Positions 43,461-51,862 of a stretch of 64,000 nucleotides of DNA are shown piece after piece; the stretch's first letter is position 1; every line of letters starts with the position of its first letter. Position numbers and translations under genes: made by a program. Origin of the DNA: AP-15 sp963833745 (GTDB lineage Bacteria; Pseudomonadota; Alphaproteobacteria; ATCC43930; CGMCC-115725); the NCBI GenBank assembly GCA_963833745.1, contig CAWHZD010000007.1, positions 992,001 to 1,056,000 of the forward strand, in the 5' to 3' direction. Below the pieces are notes generated by a model, which made no database searches, was not told the DNA's origin, and worked only from the letters and a program-made list of their open reading frames with translations.

Positions 43461-44700
43461 TTCCGGCATCGATGTGCCACAACGTGGTCGTCTGTGAACG
43501 CCACAACGAGAGGAGCCGTCCGCCATGCAGATTACCACCATCGGTTTGGATCTCGCCAAACACTGGTTCCAGGTCCACGGCGTCGACGCCAATGGACACG
43601 TCGTCGTGCGCCGGCGGCTGTGGCGCAGCGGCGTGATCGCCTATTTTCGCTCGCTCGCGCCGTGTCTAGTCGGCATCGAAGCCTGCGCGACAGCCCACCA
43701 TTGGGCGCGTGAGCTGACGGCGCTCGGGCATACGGTGAAGCTGATGCCGCCGGCCTACGTGAAGGCCTACGTCAAGCGCAACAAGAACGATGCCGCCGAT
43801 GCGGAAGCGATCTGCGAGGCCGTAACGCGGCCCTCGATGCGGTTTGTGCCGGTGAAGGACACCGAGCAGCAGTCGGTGTTGATGCTGCATCGGGCGCGCA
43901 GTCTTCTGGTTCGGCAACGCACCATGCTGGTCAATGCCTTGCGCGCTCACATGGCCGAATTCGGCATCATCGCACCGCAGGGTCTCAGGCATGTCGAGAT
44001 CCTGACCAAGACGATTGCTCATAAACACCAGCGGCTTCCGGAGCTGGCGCGCTCGATCCTGCAGACGATTGTCGACCAGCTGAACGGCACGATGGCCAGG
44101 GTCCAGGAGATCGAGGTGCGCCTGGCCAAGTGGCATCGCCAGAGCCGGGTCAGTCGTTTGCTGGCGACCGTTCCGGGTGTCGGCATCATGGGTGCCAGCG
44201 CGATCGCCGCGACGGTAGCAGATCCCTCCCTGTTCCGATCAGGCCGAGAGTTCGCGGCCTGGCTGGGGATGACGCCGCGGCAGAATTCGAGCGGCGGCAA
44301 GGAACGCTTGGGCCGGACCAGCAAGCGCGGTGACAAATACATCCGCAGCCTGCTCACCGCCGGCGCGGTTGCCGTACTGCGCCATGCTCGTAATCGATCA
44401 ACCCGCGACGGCGAGTGGGTCCGCGCTCTACTGTCGCGCAAGCCCACCAAAGTTGCCGCGGTCGCACTGGCCAACAAGACCGCCCGCATCGTCTGGGCGG
44501 TGATGATGCGCGGGGATGGCTACCGGCCTAAGGAAGTTTTCGGGCAGCCGGCATAGCACCGCCAGCCCGTTCAGCATGCGAGGGTGAAGAGGACGTGATG
44601 GCGAGCGGTCGAGCCGCGGATCGGGAAGACCCGTAGTAAATCAAGGCGCAACGCAGCGCGTATTCTTGATCGGGACCCGATCAGCGAACTCCATCAGGGC
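43461..44700 (+). mobile_element. IS110/IS1111-type element B, copy 1
   Basis: A 64-base leader, the transposase gene and about 140 bases of 3' non-coding sequence. The left side is directly joined to element A in both copies in this window. The 3' region contains ATTCTTGAT (44662-44670), which also lies just left of A copies 1 and 3, so that sequence may mark an end or target. The right boundary is approximate. Confidence 0.5.
43525..44556 (+). CDS. IS110/IS1111 family transposase B1
   Basis: A 343-residue transposase of the IS1111-like branch: TIGLDLAKHWFQVHGVDANG, GIEACATAHHWARELTALGH, YVKRNKNDAADAEAICEAVT at the N-terminal DEDD domain, and ATVPGVGIMGASAIAATVAD then FAAWLGMTPRQNSSGGKERL in the C-terminal half. 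It is intact here and truncated at 51425-51862. Confidence 0.94.
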   Translation: MQITTIGLDLAKHWFQVHGVDANGHVVVRRRLWRSGVIAYFRSLAPCLVGIEACATAHHWARELTALGHTVKLMPPAYVKAYVKRNKNDAADAEAICEAVTRPSMRFVPVKDTEQQSVLMLHRARSLLVRQRTMLVNALRAHMAEFGIIAPQGLRHVEILTKTIAHKHQRLPELARSILQTIVDQLNGTMARVQEIEVRLAKWHRQSRVSRLLATVPGVGIMGASAIAATVADPSLFRSGREFAAWLGMTPRQNSSGGKERLGRTSKRGDKYIRSLLTAGAVAVLRHARNRSTRDGEWVRALLSRKPTKVAAVALANKTARIVWAVMMRGDGYRPKEVFGQPA

Positions 44701-44786
44701 CAGCGGTCATAGGCACCGCATCAAAGGGCCGGACATATGACTGCACCCGACCATTTCGCCGAAACTGAACTCAACATCCTTCGCAG

Positions 44787-46176
44787 GCGGGGGCCGTTCT
44801 CTAATCGCGTCTCCTCTGTCAACTGGATCTTGAACGCTTCTGTCGCCGTACCGGGGTCACGGTTCTCTCCGCGGTCGGAAGCGTCCGCCGCAACATCTGG
44901 TTCGAAGCACAGGCGCTGCAATGTCCACAGCGGGCTCGCGTGGTGTTTTACGCGGCCCAAGGCCCTCCGTCGCAGTCGCCTGCACCCTCGCCCCGTCGGG
45001 CAACCATCACATCCGAGGCGGCGCCCGGATGGATCCTGGTGAAGGTATCGTCAGACGGCCGCCGGCTGCTCGGACCAGCGGAACGGCTCGCCCGACCGCC
45101 ACATGCTGTGCAGGATCACAGCGAGTTTTCGGGCAAGCGCCACGCGCGCCTTGCCAGCGCCTGATCGTCTGGCAATCGCCTGGGCCCAGTTTTTCAGGCC
45201 TGAAGCCCGTTTGACCCGCGACATCAGCACCACCGCCGCTTCGTACATCAGCGTGCGAGCCAGCGTGTCGCCGCACTTCGATATTCTGCCGCTGCGGTCT
45301 ATCTCGCCTGATTGATATCGTTTTGGGGTGAGCCCGAGGTGCGCGCCGACCGATCGTGACCGGCCGAAGCGCGCCGGATCCTCGATCATACTGACATAGG
45401 CCAGCACAGACAGCACTCCGATCCCGGGCACACCCATCAGGTGACGGCACGTGGGGCTCGACTTCACCAGCGCGCGTACCGCTTTGTCGAAGGCGGCGGT
45501 CTGCTGGCGCAGTTGCCGCCAAGCGGCCAGCATGGGCCGAACGATCGGCGCCACTTCGGCCCGGTCGACAAGCAGCGTCTCGACGCGCCGGTCGAACGGC
45601 AGTCCACGCCCTGCTCCCGGCAGCATGCCGAAGGTCTTGAGCACACCGCGGATATGGTTCGACAATCGTGTTGTCATGCCGACGAGCTGGGCTCGTGCCC
45701 CCAGCAAGGCCCGCACCCGATGGGAATCGAACGACTTTACATGCACCGACCGATACCATCCCGTGCGCATGATCTGCGCCAGTCCCTCCGCATCGTTCTG
45801 ATCCGTCTTGTTGATCTGCATTTTGAGCGCAGCCCTTGCATGCCTCGCATCGAGGCACGTGACGGCGAGCCCGCGACCGCGCAACTCGTGCACCAGCCAT
45901 GGCGTCATAGGACCGGTCTCGATACCGATGCGGGCATCCTCGCCGCCATGCCTCCGCACCGCGCGCTCAATCTGTTCCGGATCAGAGGCGCACTGGCCAC
46001 GCCACAGTCGGCGACCGGAGTCGTTCACGACACAGATCGCGGTCGATTTTTGCGACACGTCCAAGCCAACATAGTGGGTCATCGCACAGCCTCCGATGGT
46101 GAAAGCGACCGGGCTACAGCCCGGAGCGCGGCACTATCGGCAAGTCAGCCAGCCGCCGCGATTACCCGATGTCCAC
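44787..46176 (-). mobile_element. IS110-family element A, copy 2 (1390 bp, inverted)
   Basis: This is the same sequence as copies 1 and 3 but in opposite orientation. The left edge is GCGGGGGCCG at 44787 and the right edge GATGTCCAC at 46176. It has no element B beside it, which is what fixes the boundaries of A. The two flanks look like halves of another decayed mobile element. Confidence 0.88.
45051..46082 (-). CDS. IS110 family transposase A2
   Basis: Identical protein to A1 (343 residues) on the minus strand, with the same DEDD and Tnp_20 motifs. An inverted pair of identical 1.39-kb sequences with copy 1 lies about 1.3 kb apart, so homologous recombination could invert the segment carrying element B. 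Confidence 0.95.
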   Translation of the reverse strand: MTHYVGLDVSQKSTAICVVNDSGRRLWRGQCASDPEQIERAVRRHGGEDARIGIETGPMTPWLVHELRGRGLAVTCLDARHARAALKMQINKTDQNDAEGLAQIMRTGWYRSVHVKSFDSHRVRALLGARAQLVGMTTRLSNHIRGVLKTFGMLPGAGRGLPFDRRVETLLVDRAEVAPIVRPMLAAWRQLRQQTAAFDKAVRALVKSSPTCRHLMGVPGIGVLSVLAYVSMIEDPARFGRSRSVGAHLGLTPKRYQSGEIDRSGRISKCGDTLARTLMYEAAVVLMSRVKRASGLKNWAQAIARRSGAGKARVALARKLAVILHSMWRSGEPFRWSEQPAAV

Positions 46177-46706
46177 ATATGAATTCTGGTGAAAAAGTCC
46201 CGGCGGAATAAGTGCCCCGGCGGCAAATAAAAATCGCCTGTAAATGTCAAATAATGCTTGTTGATATTGTGTTTCCGTGATTCCCTCGAACCAACAATCG
46301 AGGGAGGAACAAAGCATGATGGGACGCCAGGACGACCGGCAACAATCGCTTTTCTATGATTTCTGCCTCGAAGATCACGTTCCCCAGGATCATCTTTTGC
46401 GTCGGATAGCAACGGTGCTGGATTTGAGCGGGGTGCGGCAACAGCTCGCTCCTTATTATAGCGCCATAGGCCGCCCGTCGCTCGATCCCGAACTTATGAT
46501 CCGGATGCTGTTGATCGGCTACCTCTATGGCATCCGCTCGGAACGGCGGCTGGTCGAGGAAGCGCACCTCAATCTGGCCTATCGCTGGTTTTGTGGCCTC
46601 GGCCTCAAGGGAGAAGTGCCCGAACGATCAAGCTTCTCCAAGACCCGGCATGGCCGTTTCCGCGACAGCGGCGCTGGTCGTGTCCCTTGGAGTGGTGTAG
46701 GAGCTG

Positions 46707-46768
46707 TGGATAAGTAGCCCGCCGCCGTGGACCGCCACGAGTTCAGGCGGCGGCGGGCTACTTATCCA
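46707..46768. repeat. Perfect 21-bp inverted repeat upstream of IS256 transposase
   Basis: Bases 46707-46727 and 46748-46768 are exact reverse complements (core GATAAGTAGCCCGCCGCC), separated by 20 bases. The stem could act as a terminator-like or translation-blocking structure that limits read-through into the transposase gene; there is no T-run, so Rho-independent termination is not supported. Confidence 0.85.
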
Positions 46769-46838
46769 TAGCGGCGGTCATCGCGGGTCTTCGGTAGGGT
46801 TTTGGTCGCCAACTTCAACGCGAACCAAGGACCCGACG

Positions 46839-48038
46839 ATGACCGACGAGATGATGAGCCTTCGCACGCTTTTGGAGAAGAGTTCGGATGCCGAGCTACT
46901 GCGCGAGATGGTGGGTTTTGCGGCGCAGCGGCTGATGGAGCTGGAGGTCGAGGGCTTGACCGGCGCCGCGCACGGCGAGCGCAATCCCGAGCGCCTCAAC
47001 CACCGCAACGGGTACCGCGACCGGGTGTGGGAAACGCGCGCCGGCACGGTCGAGCTGCGCATCCCCAAGCTGCGCCGGAGCTGCTACTTCCCGGCTTTTC
47101 TGGAACCGCGGCGGATGGCCGAGAAGGCGCTCGCGGCGGTGATTCAGGAAGCTTACGTCCACGGCGTGTCGACCCGTTCGGTCGACGATCTGGTCCAGGC
47201 GATGGGCATGACCGGAATGTCCAAGAGCCAGGTCAGCCGGCTGTGCGCCGAGATCGACGACAAGGTCGCTGCCTTTCTCAACCGGCCGCTGGAAGGCGAG
47301 TGGCCCTATCTGTGGCTCGATGCGACTTACCTGAAGGTGCGCGAGAACGGGCGTATCGTCTCGGTCGCCGTCATCATCGCGGTGGCCGTCAACGGCGATG
47401 GCCGGCGCGAGGTGCTGGGCATCGCGATCGGCGCGTCGGAGGCCGAGACTTTCTGGACCGACTTCCTGCGCTCGCTGGCGCGGCGCGGCCTGCGCGGCGT
47501 CAAGCTGGTGATCTCGGATGCGCACGAGGGGCTGAAGGCAGCGGTCGCAAAGGTGCTGCATGCGTCCTGGCAGCGCTGCCGGGTACACTTCATGCGCAAC
47601 GTCCTGGCCCATGCCGGCAAGCAGGGCCGCCGCGTCGTCGCCGCCTTCATCGCCACCGCCTTCGCCCAGGAGGATGCCGAGATGGCCCGAGCCCAATGGC
47701 GCCAGGTCGCCGATCAGCTCAGGCCCAAAGTGCCCAAGCTCGCCATCCTGATGGACCAAGCCGAAGCCGACGTCCTCGCCTTCATGAGCTTTCCCAAGGA
47801 TCACCGGCCCAAGATCCACAGCACCAATCCGCTGGAGCGGCTCAACGGCGAGATCAAGCGCCGCACCGAGGTCGTCGGCATCTTCCCAAACGAGGCCGCA
47901 ATCACCCGCCTCGTCGGCGCCATCCTGCTCGAACAAAACGATGAATGGGCGGTCCAGCGCGCTCGCTACATGACCCTGGAAACTATCGCTCCATTGAGCG
48001 AGGATCCTATCGTCAGGCTGCCCGCCCTATCCGCCTGA
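46839..48038 (+). CDS. IS256 family transposase
   Basis: A 399-residue mutator-type transposase: MMSLRTLLEKSSDAELLREM, NHRNGYRDRVWETRAGTVEL, LWLDATYLKVRENGRIVSVA with the first Asp, LVISDAHEGLKAAVAKVLHA with the second, and IHSTNPLERLNGEIKRRTEV with the final Glu. The frame is intact and the element has a perfect target duplication, so recent transposition is likely. Confidence 0.94.
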   Translation: MTDEMMSLRTLLEKSSDAELLREMVGFAAQRLMELEVEGLTGAAHGERNPERLNHRNGYRDRVWETRAGTVELRIPKLRRSCYFPAFLEPRRMAEKALAAVIQEAYVHGVSTRSVDDLVQAMGMTGMSKSQVSRLCAEIDDKVAAFLNRPLEGEWPYLWLDATYLKVRENGRIVSVAVIIAVAVNGDGRREVLGIAIGASEAETFWTDFLRSLARRGLRGVKLVISDAHEGLKAAVAKVLHASWQRCRVHFMRNVLAHAGKQGRRVVAAFIATAFAQEDAEMARAQWRQVADQLRPKVPKLAILMDQAEADVLAFMSFPKDHRPKIHSTNPLERLNGEIKRRTEVVGIFPNEAAITRLVGAILLEQNDEWAVQRARYMTLETIAPLSEDPIVRLPALSA

Positions 48039-49261
48039 CACCGGCCGACCCCGCCGGAGAGCGCGATACTGCCGCCGCTCTTACACCACGTCCTGGGACA
48101 CGATCGCGGCGCTTTCCGCCTGGTGTTTGAGAGTGTCGTGCAAACCTGCCTGCGCGCCGGGCTGGTTGATGGCGAAACCTTCGCCACGGACGCGAGCGTG
48201 ATCGAGGCCGATGCCCGCGTGATGCGGCGCACGGAGGATGCGAAACCGCCGGACGACTGGAACGATCCCGGCAACGTCACGCGGCCGGTGCGGGAATATC
48301 TCGATCAATTGGACAAGGCCGCCGGTCTGGCGCTCGCCGGCGAAAAGCCAAGCCCGCCAAAGGCTCTATCGCTGACCGATCCGAACGCGGCGCTGACAAG
48401 CAAAGGCAAGAGCAAGATCGCCTTTGCCTACGGCGACAACTATTTGATCGACACCAAGGCCGCGATCATCGTCGATGTCGAGGCATCACCCGCGCGCTGG
48501 ACGGCGGAAGTGGCGGCAACCCGTACCATGATCGACCGCACGGCGAACCGCTTCGGTCTCCACCCCAGGCACCTGGCGGCGGACACAGCCTACGGTTCGG
48601 GCGGCAATCTTGCCTGGCTGATGGAGCGCGGGATCGAGCCGCATATTCCGGTCATCGACCGTGCCGGTCAGACCAGGGGCATGTTCACGCATCGCGATTT
48701 CACCTTCGACCGCGAACGGAATCTCTTTGTCTGCCCCGGCGGAAAAGAACTCGCCTTCACCTGCGAACGCGGCAATGACATTCTGACGTATCGCGCCCGG
48801 AAGGCCGATTGCGAGCGGTGCCCGCTTAAATCCCGCTGCACGACCGGTGCGTTCCGCGCTCTATCCGTCAACGTCCATGAGGAGGTGCGGCGGCACGTCG
48901 CCGCCCTCGCGGAAACCGAGGCGTTCAAAAAGTCCGGCCGCCTGCGCCGCAAGGTCGAGATGCTGTATGCCCATCTCAAGCGCAACCTCAACTTCCGCCG
49001 TCTTCGCCTGCGCGGCATGACCGGCGCACGTGACGAGTGTGTGCTGGCGGCGACGGCTCAAAATCTCCGCAAGCTGGTCAAGTTGATCGGCTCCTCGCCA
49101 CCCCCGCAGACGGACGCCTGTGCCTGACTATGAGCGAAAGGTTCGAGATATGATGAGCGACTGATGCCACAACCCGATTAACCCGCTTCGCTCGCCGGAG
49201 CGGGAACCAGGGACGGTGCTTCCTACAAAATCGGAGGCAGCGAGCCGTTCGCGAGGCCCGC

Positions 49262-49683
49262 ACTTTTTCCGTCTCCTCGATCGCGACGCCGGGATCGACG
49301 CGATGCTGATAGAACAGATCGATCGCGTCGAGCCCGAGCCGCGCCAGCGATGCGTCGACGAACGACGGACGTTTTCGGGCGAAGAGTTCGACCCGTCTGA
49401 CACCATCATCGCCGGTCCGGTAGCAGAATTTGGTCGCGATCACGAGGCCGTCGCGCCTGCCTCTGATCGCGCGACCGACAAGCTCCTCGTTGACGTGCGG
49501 ACCATAGGCTTCGGCGGTATCCAACAAGGTGACGCCCAGATCGATCGCCCGATGGATGGTGGCGATGCTCTCGTCCTCGGTCGCGGCGCCGTAGTTGACG
49601 GAGCCCGACTTGCCCACCATCGGCAGACACCCGAGACCAAGCGCGGAGACCTTCAAGCCTTTGCCCAGCGTGCGGTATTTCAT
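49262..49683 (-). pseudogene. Aldo/keto reductase, N-terminal fragment
   Basis: From the ATG at 49683 the frame reads MKYRTLGKGLKVSALGLGCL, has the catalytic Asp/Tyr region LLDTAEAYGPHVNEELVGRA, the Lys in GLVIATKFCY, and DLFYQHRVDPGVAIEET, all normal for an NADPH-dependent aldo/keto reductase of the YakC/perakine type. After about 49265 the sequence is unrelated, so the C-terminal half with the cofactor-binding loop is lost, probably in connection with the adjacent IS1182. Confidence 0.8.
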
Positions 49684-49809
49684 GCGTCTGCTTCTTGACC
49701 GCCAGGGGTTTCCTTCAGCGAAACACATAGCATGTTCGCACTGATTAACGGCATACCCCCGCCGGAAGAATACCGGCCACACTGCCGCTGTGCATTAATC
49801 TTGGATACC

Positions 49810-49955
49810 GTTGAAAAACTCCTCGGCCGTGCAGCACCCGCAAGATTAGACCGCTAGTGGGCCTCGCTTTGCAATATGAGACATGATCGCCGCCTTTCGC
49901 GGTCATATTGTTGTCGATAATCGAGATCATTCGGGGCAGATCCGAGTTTTTCAAC
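49810..49955. repeat. 146-bp unit bounded by 12-bp inverted repeats
   Basis: GTTGAAAAACTC (49810-49821) and GAGTTTTTCAAC (49944-49955) are perfect reverse complements; the interior has no gene. This could be a miniature element or a deletion derivative of an insertion sequence. IS110 copy A3 begins 15 bases beyond it. Confidence 0.5.
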
Positions 49956-49970
49956 AGTATTCTTGATGGG

Positions 49971-51360
49971 GTGGACATCGGGTAATCGCGGCGGCTGGCT
50001 GACTTGCCGATAGTGCCGCGCTCCGGGCTGTAGCCCGGTCGCTTTCACCATCGGAGGCTGTGCGATGACCCACTATGTTGGCTTGGACGTGTCGCAAAAA
50101 TCGACCGCGATCTGTGTCGTGAACGACTCCGGTCGCCGACTGTGGCGTGGCCAGTGCGCCTCTGATCCGGAACAGATTGAGCGCGCGGTGCGGAGGCATG
50201 GCGGCGAGGATGCCCGCATCGGTATCGAGACCGGTCCTATGACGCCATGGCTGGTGCACGAGTTGCGCGGTCGCGGGCTCGCCGTCACGTGCCTCGATGC
50301 GAGGCATGCAAGGGCTGCGCTCAAAATGCAGATCAACAAGACGGATCAGAACGATGCGGAGGGACTGGCGCAGATCATGCGCACGGGATGGTATCGGTCG
50401 GTGCATGTAAAGTCGTTCGATTCCCATCGGGTGCGGGCCTTGCTGGGGGCACGAGCCCAGCTCGTCGGCATGACAACACGATTGTCGAACCATATCCGCG
50501 GTGTGCTCAAGACCTTCGGCATGCTGCCGGGAGCAGGGCGTGGACTGCCGTTCGACCGGCGCGTCGAGACGCTGCTTGTCGACCGGGCCGAAGTGGCGCC
50601 GATCGTTCGGCCCATGCTGGCCGCTTGGCGGCAACTGCGCCAGCAGACCGCCGCCTTCGACAAAGCGGTACGCGCGCTGGTGAAGTCGAGCCCCACGTGC
50701 CGTCACCTGATGGGTGTGCCCGGGATCGGAGTGCTGTCTGTGCTGGCCTATGTCAGTATGATCGAGGATCCGGCGCGCTTCGGCCGGTCACGATCGGTCG
50801 GCGCGCACCTCGGGCTCACCCCAAAACGATATCAATCAGGCGAGATAGACCGCAGCGGCAGAATATCGAAGTGCGGCGACACGCTGGCTCGCACGCTGAT
50901 GTACGAAGCGGCGGTGGTGCTGATGTCGCGGGTCAAACGGGCTTCAGGCCTGAAAAACTGGGCCCAGGCGATTGCCAGACGATCAGGCGCTGGCAAGGCG
51001 CGCGTGGCGCTTGCCCGAAAACTCGCTGTGATCCTGCACAGCATGTGGCGGTCGGGCGAGCCGTTCCGCTGGTCCGAGCAGCCGGCGGCCGTCTGACGAT
51101 ACCTTCACCAGGATCCATCCGGGCGCCGCCTCGGATGTGATGGTTGCCCGACGGGGCGAGGGTGCAGGCGACTGCGACGGAGGGCCTTGGGCCGCGTAAA
51201 ACACCACGCGAGCCCGCTGTGGACATTGCAGCGCCTGTGCTTCGAACCAGATGTTGCGGCGGACGCTTCCGACCGCGGAGAGAACCGTGACCCCGGTACG
51301 GCGACAGAAGCGTTCAAGATCCAGTTGACAGAGGAGACGCGATTAGAGAACGGCCCCCGC
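49971..51360 (+). mobile_element. IS110-family element A, copy 3 (1390 bp)
   Basis: Same boundaries as copy 1 and, like it, directly followed by element B. The shared tract continues from ATTCTTGATGGGG on the left through A and into B, so copies 1 and 3 belong to a duplicated A-B composite. Confidence 0.88.
50065..51096 (+). CDS. IS110 family transposase A3
   Basis: Identical protein to A1 and A2 (343 residues), same motifs. Its nucleotide sequence matches A2 at the single position where A1 differs, so A2 and A3 may be the more closely related pair. Confidence 0.95.
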   Translation: MTHYVGLDVSQKSTAICVVNDSGRRLWRGQCASDPEQIERAVRRHGGEDARIGIETGPMTPWLVHELRGRGLAVTCLDARHARAALKMQINKTDQNDAEGLAQIMRTGWYRSVHVKSFDSHRVRALLGARAQLVGMTTRLSNHIRGVLKTFGMLPGAGRGLPFDRRVETLLVDRAEVAPIVRPMLAAWRQLRQQTAAFDKAVRALVKSSPTCRHLMGVPGIGVLSVLAYVSMIEDPARFGRSRSVGAHLGLTPKRYQSGEIDRSGRISKCGDTLARTLMYEAAVVLMSRVKRASGLKNWAQAIARRSGAGKARVALARKLAVILHSMWRSGEPFRWSEQPAAV

Positions 51361-51424
51361 TTCCGGCATCGATGTGCCACAACGTGGTCGTCTGTGAACG
51401 CCACAACGAGAGGAGCCGTCCGCC

Positions 51425-51862
51425 ATGCAGATTACCACCATCGGTTTGGATCTCGCCAAACACTGGTTCCAGGTCCACGGCGTCGACGCCAATGGACACG
51501 TCGTCGTGCGCCGGCGGCTGTGGCGCAGCGGCGTGATCGCCTATTTTCGCTCGCTCGAGCCGTGTCTGGTCGGCATCGAAGCATGCGCGACAGCGCATCA
51601 TTGGGCGCGTGAGCTGACCGCGCTCGGGCATACGGTGAAGCTGATGCCGCCGGCCTACGTCAAGGCCTACGTCAAGCGCAACAAGAACGATGCCGCCGAT
51701 GCGGAAGCGATCTGCGAGGCCGTAACGCGGCCCTCGATGCGGTTCGTGCCGGTGAAGGGCATCCGGCGCGCAGTCTTCTGGTCCGGCAACGCACGATGCT
51801 CGTTAATGCCTTGCGCGCTCACATGGCCGAATTCGGCATCATTGCGCCGCAGGGTTTGCGGC
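51425..51862 (+). pseudogene. IS110/IS1111 transposase B2, truncated and deleted
   Basis: Residues 1-113 match B1 almost exactly (TIGLDLAKHWFQVHGVDANG, YVKRNKNDAADAEAICEAVT). An internal deletion of about 28 bases near 51757 then shifts the frame, and the gene is cut off by IS256 copy d at 51863. The rest of B does not reappear on the far side of that element. Confidence 0.85.

Larger units (their letters stand above)
46676..48105 (+). mobile_element. IS256-family element, copy c (1430 bp)
   Basis: Terminal repeats begin GGTCGTGTCCC on the left and end GGGACACGATC on the right; they continue with shared GTGGTGTA. The element is flanked by the exact 8-bp direct repeat GCGGCGCT (46668-46675 and 48106-48113). 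It contains a long hairpin between the left repeat and the transposase gene. Confidence 0.93.
46316..49127 (+). pseudogene. IS1182 family transposase interrupted by IS256
   Basis: The N-terminal 120 codons (46316-46675: LFYDFCLEDHVPQDHLLRRI, IGRPSLDPELMIRMLLIGYL) and the C-terminal 337 codons (48114-49127: GLVDGETFATDASVIEADAR, HLAADTAYGSGGNLAWLMER, CERCPLKSRCTTG) join in frame at RDSGA-FRLVF when the IS256 and one target copy are removed, giving a 457-residue transposase. GGGAGGAAC precedes the start. The DDE residues appear in FATDAS, ADTAYG and the late EMLYAHLKRN region. The 3' side abuts a truncated aldo/keto reductase. Confidence 0.88.
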
